Made by a program: the position numbers and the translations under genes. Positions 8,259-15,450 of a stretch of 64,000 nucleotides of DNA are shown in pieces. The stretch spans positions 124,001 to 188,000 of the forward strand of contig JALONH010000003.1 of assembly GCA_025455005.1 (NCBI GenBank). Reading direction: 5' to 3'. The DNA comes from Cytophagaceae bacterium (GTDB lineage Bacteria; Bacteroidota; Bacteroidia; Cytophagales; Cytophagaceae). The number at the start of each line of letters is the position of its first letter. Within the stretch, counting starts at the first letter, position 1. Under the pieces are notes generated by a model, which was given only the letters and a program-made list of their open reading frames with translations, had not been told where the DNA came from and searched no databases.

Positions 8259-11200
8259 AATATTTACGGTTATTTTCTTTTTAATTTTGATTAGTACCTC
8301 TTTTGCTCAACCAATAAAAGTTATTATTCAATTTGTTTATGTATATCATCAATATGTATCTGAACGTGATAACTTGAGTGTTAATGTAGATAATAATGGT
8401 TATAATTTTAAGGATACAACTCAGTTTATAGACTATGGCGCATTTTATTCAAAATATACTCAGTATTCTAATGTTATAAATGAACAGTTTAACTATGATT
8501 ATTATGAAGTTATAAGAAATGATTTTACTCCCATTACTATTCAATTTTATGGATATACGGATAGATGTAAAGGAAATAATGGTCACTTTTATAAGTATAA
8601 TCCTAAATGTTATTGTGATTTTGGATTAAGATGTAGATCCCAAGACGATAATAATTTTGGGAGTGGTACCATTGCAATAAATTTTTGGGAGTTTAAGAAT
8701 GATGGTAGATTATCGTCTTATTATTACACAGATAACTTTTTACATGGATTTGCTATAAAGGTATTTTGGGAACCTATATTACCCAATTCTATTAATTTTA
8801 AAAATATTACTTCCACTTATTGTGGTAACGATAAAGTATTATATTCAATGAATTTTTCTAATAACATAACGAATAAGCTTACTGAACATGCTAAAGAAAA
8901 TATTAAAGTAGAAGTTTGTAAAATGAGATTAACCAATGGAGTTTGGAATGTTTTGGAAGTTTTATTCCGCCAGTTAAAAATTTCGGATTCTTTTTCAGTA
9001 TCAAACACTTCTACCCGAGAAGAGATATTTGTTTTAGGGTTTAGACTATCCTACAATGGGTATTACTCTTCCTATTTTATTCATCCCATTCCTATTACTA
9101 TTTTGCCCAATCCACCGGATTCACTATTACTCTCTGTACTTGATCCATTATGTTTTAATAGTGAGGATGGGCAAATTGTTATTCAACATATATCAGGTCT
9201 GTCAGATAATTATATAACTAGACTATATCGTGATTCTTTATTAATGAGTTCTTATATTTCAAATTATCCCTTTAATTTAAGTAATAGCACTTCTAATATT
9301 TATAACCTTAAAGGAGTTGGTTCCGGTATTTATGTTTTAAAAACCTACAATAATATAGGTAATAATATAGGTTGTTATAGAATTGATACAGTCGTTTTAC
9401 ATAATCCTACTCCATTAGTATTAGATACATTTTATATTTCAAATTATAATAATTACTCAATTCAATGTCCCGGATCGACTACCGGTTTTATATTTTCACG
9501 TGTTTCCGGTGGAACCGGTACTAAAAGAGTCTATATGGATTCTATCTTATACCATTTTGAGAATTCTCATTCTTTATTAGGTTTAAGAGAAGGCCAATAT
9601 CCCTATAAAATAGTGGATCAAAATAATTGTATGTTAATCGATACTATATTATCCTTAAATGCTCCTAATCCTTTACAATTTAATATTCAACTTAATCCTA
9701 TTGACTGTTTTAATTCAGCAAATGGCAGTATATCCTCCAAACCTATAGGTGGTCTTTCTCCATATTCATTCAATAATGGAATACCCGGACTACATTATAC
9801 TATAGACAATTTAGATTCCGGTGAGTATTCAATAACTATAAAAGACTTTAATAATTGTTATTTTGATACTAGTGTCGTTTTATTAAATCCTACTCCATTA
9901 ACTTTAAGTGTACAATCCATAAATCCTGCTACGTGTAATTATTCATCTGATGGTAGTGTACATTTATTTGTTCAAGGGGGGACTTCACCTTATACATTAA
10001 CTACCTTGCATAATGATACGTATACAGATTCTATTTACGTTAAAAATAATCTTTCCTCAGGAAACTATTCAACTTTTATAATGGATAGTCATCAATGTAA
10101 AGACACTATACTGTATACAATCACATCCTTATCCAATTTACAGTATTTAATTTATCCTCATCATGAAAAGTGTTCTACCGATAATTTTGGAACTGTTTCT
10201 TTTGAACTGTCATCCGGTATTCCTCCCTATACCACACTTTTGAATTCTATTATTACTCATGATTCAATACAGAACGTACCTATTGGTTGGAATTATTTTA
10301 TATTTACAGATGCTTTATATTGTGAATATATAGATTCTGTATTGATAGAAAATACTATTCCATTTTCTCTAGATAGTATACAAATTCTTTCGGAGAGTTG
10401 TAATAATACTTTTGATGGAGGTATTATGCCTTTCTTTTCAGGAGGTCACCTCCCATTTTCGTATTTTTTGAATTCTAAACCGATTGAAGGTGACTCCTTA
10501 ACCGAACTAACATCCGGTGGATATACTTTTTCTGTATCCGATACACATAACTGTCAAGTCGAAGAAAATATTTATATACCCCTTCAAAAAGATATTTCAT
10601 ATTCAAATCAAAAAACACATTATGTATGTAATGACAGTACATTTTTATTACGATATAAAAATGATTCCATAAATAGATATTTTGATATAGGACATCATTT
10701 TTATTTTAATAAAGATACGTTAATAACAATTCCTCAAGAATTATATCTTTATTCTACCTATTCAAATCTTTGTTTTAATATTGATACGTTACATTTTTTA
10801 TCCTCCTCTACCTCGGGTCCAGTACAATTATTTGTTTCAACAAATGTATATAAAGGTGACACTGTTGCCTTAATTGTCCTACACCCACAACTTATAGATT
10901 CTATAGCTATCGTATCGGATTTACAGTATCAATCTGATTTTCCTTATTATTATTTTAATGCCGATAGTAGTGGAGATTTCAATTTATACTATACGATATA
11001 TTCCGATAACTGTATAACCCATCATTATAAATCCTTACATGTTGACTTACTTCCTCAGTTTTCTTATTCTTTACCACAACTGGGTTATACGCTCATTCAA
11101 GATTTATCTGTTTTTCCAAACCCTTTTTCAAATTGTATTCAATATTCTTACAAGGTGAGCAATGATGCGATAGTTTTTGTAAACATCACAGATATGGTAG

Positions 11201-11340
11201 GTAATCTTTTTTTTGATACTATAAATGTTGGAAATCAGTTAAAAGGACAAATTGAAACTACATCCCTTCCTCCCGGATGTTATGTGTTAAATTTAATTAC
11301 TGATAGTGAAAGTATTAGGTTTAAACTAATCAAAGAGTAA
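8251..11340 (+). CDS. SprB-repeat surface protein with T9SS type A sorting domain
   Basis: 1029 aa. A signal peptide covers residues 1-20 (ends SFAQ). An unrecognised N-terminal region runs to about 285 and contains a Cys-rich patch near 105-128. About six SprB-like modules follow (near 290-385, 390-470, 475-547, 548-625, 626-700, 703-778), each with a Cys, a D/N-G turn and a GG.SPY.. core, for example NPIDCFNSANGSISSKPIGG. The C-terminal 80 residues (SVFPNPFSNCIQYSY, then SLPPGCYVLNL, ending FKLIKE) are a type A T9SS sorting domain. The protein is therefore expected on the cell surface. SprB itself is the gliding adhesin of Flavobacterium. Last gene of the cassette. Confidence 0.9.
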   Translation: MNRIFTVIFFLILISTSFAQPIKVIIQFVYVYHQYVSERDNLSVNVDNNGYNFKDTTQFIDYGAFYSKYTQYSNVINEQFNYDYYEVIRNDFTPITIQFYGYTDRCKGNNGHFYKYNPKCYCDFGLRCRSQDDNNFGSGTIAINFWEFKNDGRLSSYYYTDNFLHGFAIKVFWEPILPNSINFKNITSTYCGNDKVLYSMNFSNNITNKLTEHAKENIKVEVCKMRLTNGVWNVLEVLFRQLKISDSFSVSNTSTREEIFVLGFRLSYNGYYSSYFIHPIPITILPNPPDSLLLSVLDPLCFNSEDGQIVIQHISGLSDNYITRLYRDSLLMSSYISNYPFNLSNSTSNIYNLKGVGSGIYVLKTYNNIGNNIGCYRIDTVVLHNPTPLVLDTFYISNYNNYSIQCPGSTTGFIFSRVSGGTGTKRVYMDSILYHFENSHSLLGLREGQYPYKIVDQNNCMLIDTILSLNAPNPLQFNIQLNPIDCFNSANGSISSKPIGGLSPYSFNNGIPGLHYTIDNLDSGEYSITIKDFNNCYFDTSVVLLNPTPLTLSVQSINPATCNYSSDGSVHLFVQGGTSPYTLTTLHNDTYTDSIYVKNNLSSGNYSTFIMDSHQCKDTILYTITSLSNLQYLIYPHHEKCSTDNFGTVSFELSSGIPPYTTLLNSIITHDSIQNVPIGWNYFIFTDALYCEYIDSVLIENTIPFSLDSIQILSESCNNTFDGGIMPFFSGGHLPFSYFLNSKPIEGDSLTELTSGGYTFSVSDTHNCQVEENIYIPLQKDISYSNQKTHYVCNDSTFLLRYKNDSINRYFDIGHHFYFNKDTLITIPQELYLYSTYSNLCFNIDTLHFLSSSTSGPVQLFVSTNVYKGDTVALIVLHPQLIDSIAIVSDLQYQSDFPYYYFNADSSGDFNLYYTIYSDNCITHHYKSLHVDLLPQFSYSLPQLGYTLIQDLSVFPNPFSNCIQYSYKVSNDAIVFVNITDMVGNLFFDTINVGNQLKGQIETTSLPPGCYVLNLITDSESIRFKLIKE

Positions 11341-11358
11341 AAAATGGTATAATTTATA

Positions 11359-11366
11359 TATCTTTG
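11359..11366 (+). promoter_or_regulatory. -7 box of tRNA-Leu promoter
   Basis: TATCTTTG fits the Bacteroidota TAnnTTTG consensus and lies 11 bp before the tRNA. No clear TTTG -33 box is visible. Confidence 0.6.
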
Positions 11367-11377
11367 TACCCCTTACT

Positions 11378-11459
11378 GTCCATATGGTGGAATTGGTAGA
11401 CACGCCATCTTGAGGGGGTGGTGCCGCAAGGTGTGGGAGTTCGAATCTCCCTATGGACA
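11378..11459 (+). tRNA. tRNA-Leu (anticodon GAG)
   Basis: The acceptor arms GTCCATA and TATGGAC pair perfectly, with discriminator A. The anticodon stem CCATC/GGTGG encloses TTGAGGG, giving GAG. A long variable arm (TGCCGCAAGGTG region) marks a class II tRNA, and the T-arm is GGGAG TTCGAAT CTCCC. CCA is not encoded. Confidence 0.96.
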
Positions 11460-11533
11460 CTCTTTCTTTTTAATCAAAACCCTCAAGCCCTTATCCGATT
11501 TGCCTACTGTATAAACGGATCTCCGCTACCGCC

Positions 11534-12955
11534 ATGCCCGCAGATTACTTACTTCTCCACGCACTTGCGGAACGTTTATCTACCCGCCTTGTTCAAGCCT
11601 CTTTCCGAGAAGCCTTTGCCTGGTCAGACGAAGAAGTTTACCTCTGTTTTGATACTCCCACCGTTCCGGTCTACCTGAAATGTATTTACACTCCCTACCT
11701 GCAACTCCTCCTCCCGGTAGACGAAGTAGATAAACCCAGACACAACGTACGCCCTTATTTCTCCGCCGCCGCCGGCCTACCGGTAGAACGGGTGTACCAT
11801 CCCACCTACGACCGCTCCCTCGTCATCGAACTGATGGACGGCTCTGCTCTTGTCTTTAAACTCTATGGCTCCCGAGTAAATGTACTCTACGTCAAAAACG
11901 CCCTCATTCTGGAACGGGTGCAGCCCAAATTAGACAAAACCCCCACATTTGACCTGGAGCGACTGAATAAAACAACACCTCCTGAAGACCTGCAACATAT
12001 ACCTTTTCCCGCTACTACTTTTTACATCGACGTCATTGGTTCTGATATTCGTTGGGCTTACACGCCATCGCCCCACACCGTCTTCACCGGTACCGATATT
12101 GAAGAAGCACTGCAAGCCTATCAACGGTATTTCTTTTCTGTTGCCTATCTCCAGATTAGAAAAACAGATATCCTTCAACAACTTCAAAAAGACATCCACC
12201 AACACCGGAGCTTTATTCTTAAAACACAAGGTCACTACGACCAATTGAAAGCCTTACCACCGCCTAATCAACTAGCAGATGTTATCATGGCCAACCTACA
12301 CGCGTGGCAGGGTAGGGAACGGACGGCACGAGTGTATGACTTCTACTCGGATCAGGAAATAGAAATAGAAATAAAAGCACAGCTAACACCACAACGGTAC
12401 GCGGAACAATTATATAAAAAAAGTAAAAACAGACATTTACAATTTCAAAAATTAGAATCGCTGTTGACCGAAAGGGAACAAAAAATTCAAGCGTTACTTT
12501 CAGAAATGGAGGTTGTCCAACAGGCAGCCTCACATAAAGAATTAAGTGCCTATTCTACCCATAAAGTTAAAGTACAAAAGGTCCAGGCAGAACAGGAACT
12601 TCCATTTAAAACAACGATAGTGGATCACTTTCATATTTGGATAGGTAAAAATGCAGCGAATAATGAACTACTGACTTTAAAGTATGCACACAAAGAAGAT
12701 CTGTGGCTGCACGCTCGTGATGTAAGCGGCTCGCATGTGGTGATTAAACATCAACCGGGAAAATCCTTTCCTATGCATGTAATCGAACGCGCTGCACAGA
12801 TAGCCGCCTTTTATTCGCAAAGGAAAACAGATAGTTTGTGTCCGGTCAGTTATACGTTTAAAAAGTACGTACGAAAGGTGAAAGGAACTCCAATTGGTTC
12901 TGTCCGAGTAGAGCGGGAAGACGTTGTGATGGTGGTGCCTTCAGCAGAGATTTAG
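11534..12955 (+). CDS. rqcH: NFACT-family ribosome quality-control protein (RqcH/Rqc2-like)
   Basis: 473 aa. RqcH binds the 50S subunit carrying a stalled peptidyl-tRNA and directs untemplated C-terminal alanine tailing. The N-terminal NFACT-N domain (about 1-170) includes TYDRSLVIELMDGSALVFKL, with D93-R94 at the place of the conserved DR motif required for tRNA recruitment. A charged coiled-coil region spans about 205-335. The NFACT-R domain (about 355-465) has DLWLHARDVSGSHVVIKH, a helix with ERAAQIAAFYSQRKTD, and YVRKVKGTPIGSVRVE. It is shorter than the roughly 570 aa typical of Firmicutes, mainly in the middle region. Roughly the first 750 bp are clearly more C/G-rich than the rest of the gene and its surroundings. 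ATG chosen; nothing suitable lies upstream before the tRNA. Confidence 0.9.
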   Translation: MPADYLLLHALAERLSTRLVQASFREAFAWSDEEVYLCFDTPTVPVYLKCIYTPYLQLLLPVDEVDKPRHNVRPYFSAAAGLPVERVYHPTYDRSLVIELMDGSALVFKLYGSRVNVLYVKNALILERVQPKLDKTPTFDLERLNKTTPPEDLQHIPFPATTFYIDVIGSDIRWAYTPSPHTVFTGTDIEEALQAYQRYFFSVAYLQIRKTDILQQLQKDIHQHRSFILKTQGHYDQLKALPPPNQLADVIMANLHAWQGRERTARVYDFYSDQEIEIEIKAQLTPQRYAEQLYKKSKNRHLQFQKLESLLTEREQKIQALLSEMEVVQQAASHKELSAYSTHKVKVQKVQAEQELPFKTTIVDHFHIWIGKNAANNELLTLKYAHKEDLWLHARDVSGSHVVIKHQPGKSFPMHVIERAAQIAAFYSQRKTDSLCPVSYTFKKYVRKVKGTPIGSVRVEREDVVMVVPSAEI

Positions 12956-12995
12956 CTGATTAAGGTTATTAACTTATAGTTTTATAGTCGGTTAA

Positions 12996-13151
12996 TTTTT
13001 TCGTGTCGCATTCGGGTAGCAAACTATATTAAATACAGGAGAACAAATAGAAGGAGGGGTAGTACCTGATCAATTAGTATATATGTTACCTAAGGATGAA
13101 ACGAATGGAATCGACACCATAATAGAAATAGCCTTACAAGAGATTCGATGA
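12996..13151 (+). pseudogene. remnant of an S41 (C-terminal processing) peptidase
   Basis: Read in one frame, the stretch gives FFRVAFG, a stop (TAG at 13017), then QTILNTGEQIEGG, VVPDQLV and a tail ending in IALQEIR before TGA at 13149. This is the typical end of S41 peptidases (a short strand, a T/N-G segment, E-G-x-G/V-V-P-D, then D-x-x-x-E-x-A-L). The catalytic Ser/Lys region and PDZ domain are absent, and another in-frame stop lies at 12993. I infer a decayed 3' gene fragment of about 50 codons. Confidence 0.55.
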
Positions 13152-13155
13152 GCAT

Positions 13156-13629
13156 TTAATCGTGGTGGTATTTTTCACCTCTCAATATAGAATAAGCCCT
13201 ATACAATTGTTCAACAGCGAAAAGACGAACCATTTGATGGGAGAGAGTCATAGGAGATAAACTGATCTTTCCATTGGCACGTTGGTAAAGGGCTTCAGAA
13301 AATCCATACGCACCACCAATGAGTAATACACAAGTACCGTTAATGCTATTGCCCTTTTTTTGTAGGTATTGAGCAAATCCTTTAGAGCTCATGGTTTCTC
13401 CTTGTTCATCTAATAAGATCAAGTAATCGGAGGTTGATAGTTTAGATAAAATTAATTTTTCTTCTTCTTTCTTTAATAAATCGATACTTAGTTTCTCTCT
13501 GTTCTTTACATCCGGCCATTCTATATACTCAAAAGGAAGATAGTGGGGTAGTTTTTTACAGTATTGTTGAATACCTTCTTTTAAATAGGATTCATTTGTT
13601 TTGCCGATACACCAAAGGGAAAGTTTCAT
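13156..13629 (-). CDS. rlmH: 23S rRNA (pseudouridine1915-N3)-methyltransferase RlmH
   Basis: 157 aa, the normal length for this SPOUT methyltransferase. It methylates the pseudouridine at 1915 in helix 69 of 23S rRNA using S-adenosylmethionine. LLIGGAYGFSEALYQRA (GGAYGF at 105-110) is the SAM-binding knot motif, LSLSPMTLSHQMVR-type residues follow, and the C-terminus ends in RGEKYHHD (152-157), the signature Tyr-His tail. Last gene of the minus-strand run that begins with the hybrid histidine kinase; 7 bp after the DUF3307 gene. Confidence 0.95.
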   Translation of the reverse strand: MKLSLWCIGKTNESYLKEGIQQYCKKLPHYLPFEYIEWPDVKNREKLSIDLLKKEEEKLILSKLSTSDYLILLDEQGETMSSKGFAQYLQKKGNSINGTCVLLIGGAYGFSEALYQRANGKISLSPMTLSHQMVRLFAVEQLYRAYSILRGEKYHHD

Positions 13630-13636
13630 ATAAATT

Positions 13637-14017
13637 CTATATAACCCATTGTCCTATAATAAGGATTACAATAGTGTGAGCCAACTGGTCTGCGCCAAAT
13701 AACATCCAATAAGAGTTATGGGCGGAGTTACCTAAAGTTGAAGAAAAATGCAATGTTAATTTTCCTTTTACTATATCAATCAACCAATGGCTAATACCTT
13801 CAAACGCGATAATATAGAAAATAAGTACTAAAGGAACTTGAATCAGGAACAAAAAAAGCCCCATTAATACCGCATGAATAACTGCATGAAGACCAATGAT
13901 GGAGATAGGAGAACCTTTCGCTTTTGCCGCCAGCATACGAGGAGTGGAAAGGGGGGTAAAATCTCCCAACCAATGACAAAAAAAGAGACCTAGATAGATG
14001 TAGGTAAAAGAGCTCAT
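13637..14017 (-). CDS. DUF3307 family membrane protein
   Basis: 126 aa with about four hydrophobic helices. Conserved polar positions of the DUF3307 family are visible: H15-x-x-x-D19 in FFCHWLGDF, K32 and K34, H44 in GLHAVIHA, a D-x-x-K pair in HWLIDIVKGKL, and D-Q-x-x-H in FGADQLAHTIVI near the C-terminus. The family is of unknown biochemical function. Overlaps the upstream MBL hydrolase gene by 4 bp (translational coupling). Confidence 0.8.
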   Translation of the reverse strand: MSSFTYIYLGLFFCHWLGDFTPLSTPRMLAAKAKGSPISIIGLHAVIHAVLMGLFLFLIQVPLVLIFYIIAFEGISHWLIDIVKGKLTLHFSSTLGNSAHNSYWMLFGADQLAHTIVILIIGQWVI

Positions 14018-14778
14018 TCGATTCTAAGAGTTAAACCATCATAAGCTAAGCGAACATTATGGGGTAATTCTTTTTCAATATCGGAATGTTTGCCCATTCG
14101 ATGACTCATATGGGTAAAATATGCTGCTTGAGGTTGTACTTGTTCTACTATCTCTAATGCTTGTTCTAATGTAAAGTGCGAAACATGAGCTTCTTTTTGA
14201 AGGGCATTTAAGACCAATACCTTTGAACCCTTTATACGATCAAGTGCCTCCTGTCCTATAGCGTTAGCGTCTGTGATGTACGTAAAGTCTCCCAATCGAA
14301 AACCATGGGTTGGAAGTTTGTAATGCATCACCTCGATAGGAAGTATTGTTTCACCGTTTAGTTCAAAAGCATCAGAGGTGATTTCTTTTAAAGTAATTTG
14401 TGGTATGCCCGGGTATTTATAATCAGCAAAAGCATACGGGAATTCTCGACGAATCGCATCCAATACGCGGCTTCTTCCATAAACAGGCATATCTGTTTTT
14501 TGCCAAAAATTATACGCTCGCACATCATCCATACCGGCAATATGATCTTTGTGTTCATGTGTAATAAGAAGCGCGTCCAGTCGTTGAATTTTTGCCCGTA
14601 AGACTTGTTGTCTAAAGTCCGGTCCACTGTCTATAACAATAGAATTGAAATCAGTTTGAATATGGACCGAGGTGCGTAAACGTTTGTCTCTAAAATCTAA
14701 AGAGGTGCACACCGGACAACTGCACCCGATCATTGGTACACCTTGAGATGTTCCGGTGCCTAAAAATGTAACTTTCAA
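14014..14778 (-). CDS. MBL-fold metallohydrolase, PhnP-like
   Basis: 254 aa. It starts directly with MKVTFLGTGTSQGVPMIGC, typical of the PhnP/RNase Z-like branch. The metal-binding motif THEHKDH lies at 73-79, and further ligands are likely in the FTHMSHRMG region near residues 225-233 and D180-ish (YITDANAIG). G-C-S-C-P-V-C at 18-24 matches the Cys cluster that binds an extra zinc in PhnP. PhnP hydrolyses ribosyl cyclic phosphates in phosphonate metabolism, but no phn genes are near, so the substrate here is open. 4 bp after the 90-aa gene. Confidence 0.85.
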   Translation of the reverse strand: MKVTFLGTGTSQGVPMIGCSCPVCTSLDFRDKRLRTSVHIQTDFNSIVIDSGPDFRQQVLRAKIQRLDALLITHEHKDHIAGMDDVRAYNFWQKTDMPVYGRSRVLDAIRREFPYAFADYKYPGIPQITLKEITSDAFELNGETILPIEVMHYKLPTHGFRLGDFTYITDANAIGQEALDRIKGSKVLVLNALQKEAHVSHFTLEQALEIVEQVQPQAAYFTHMSHRMGKHSDIEKELPHNVRLAYDGLTLRIE

Positions 14779-14782
14779 TGGA

Positions 14783-15055
14783 CTATGCTATTGCCTTATC
14801 CGAAATTTCTTTATACAATTTGATATTTTTATCACTCATTTTTTCTGTACTTAATTCGACCACTTTTAAGATTTCCATCAATGAGTTAATTTTCCCTTCT
14901 AGGGTATAGTATTTATTTACAATAGCGATTTTAGTATCTTTTAATATACAATAACCCGAATTAAAATTACCTTTTTCATACCGGAGGACATAATCTGACT
15001 CGGCAAAGATATCTTCTAATCGACTTAAGAAATGGGTTGTATATTTAACTTCCAT
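14783..15055 (-). CDS. conserved-looking 90-aa protein, unknown function
   Basis: 90 aa, not recognised. It has mixed alpha/beta character: MEVKYTTHFLSRLEDIF, then YCILKDTKIAIVNKYYTLEGK as a probable strand pair, then a helix with KINSLMEILKVVELSTEKM. No signal peptide or membrane segment. It sits 10 bp from the lone receiver gene and 4 bp from the MBL hydrolase inside a tightly packed run. A role tied to the two-component genes upstream is possible but unproven. ATG start. Confidence 0.75.
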   Translation of the reverse strand: MEVKYTTHFLSRLEDIFAESDYVLRYEKGNFNSGYCILKDTKIAIVNKYYTLEGKINSLMEILKVVELSTEKMSDKNIKLYKEISDKAIA

Positions 15056-15065
15056 GTAAGATTAG

Positions 15066-15446
15066 TTATTCCGCGTTTGTATATTTTTTTACCACTAAAA
15101 CCAATTTGTCAAAATCTAATGGTTTCTGCATGTATTCATTTATACCTGCATTCTTAAAATCCTCATCGGAATAGTTTTTAGCATTTCCGGTTATGGCTAC
15201 GATTGGAACATTGGCTTTTGTGGTATCGCTTAATTTTCTAATTTCTGTAGCACAAGTCATACCATCCATTTGAGGCATATTGATGTCCATCAAGATGATA
15301 TCAAAATTACTTTTTTCTAATTCTTTTAACACTTCTTTGCCATTTTTAACAGCTGTAATATCAAAGTTTTGAAACTGTAAAATTCGTTTGGTTAACGTTT
15401 GAATAACCGAACTGTCTTCAGCGACTAACACTTTTTTTGTTGCCAT
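15066..15446 (-). CDS. single-domain response regulator (CheY-like)
   Basis: 126 aa containing only a receiver domain. It shows the acidic pair E10-D11 (VLVAEDSSVIQ), the phospho-acceptor D54 (DIILMDINMPQMDG), the Thr of VPIVAITGNAK and the Lys of MQKPLDFDKLV. There is no output domain, so it probably works as a phosphate shuttle or by protein contact. The gene lies 4 bp downstream of the hybrid kinase, which has its own receiver and HPt domains. The kinase's HPt is the obvious phosphodonor. Confidence 0.93.
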   Translation of the reverse strand: MATKKVLVAEDSSVIQTLTKRILQFQNFDITAVKNGKEVLKELEKSNFDIILMDINMPQMDGMTCATEIRKLSDTTKANVPIVAITGNAKNYSDEDFKNAGINEYMQKPLDFDKLVLVVKKYTNAE

Positions 15447-15450
15447 TGTT

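Noticed and set aside
9150-10600. DNA tandem repeat in the SprB-like gene
   Set aside because: The modules are similar at protein level only; the nucleotide sequences are too diverged for a tandem repeat array.
1538-11459. Genomic island between two tRNA genes
   Set aside because: The cassette lies between tRNA-Lys and tRNA-Leu and is AT-rich, but no integrase, transposase or repeat of either tRNA 3' end is visible, so an integrated element is not supported.
11418-11678. 86-codon open frame on the plus strand
   Set aside because: It begins inside tRNA-Leu and overlaps the start of rqcH in another frame; no coding character.
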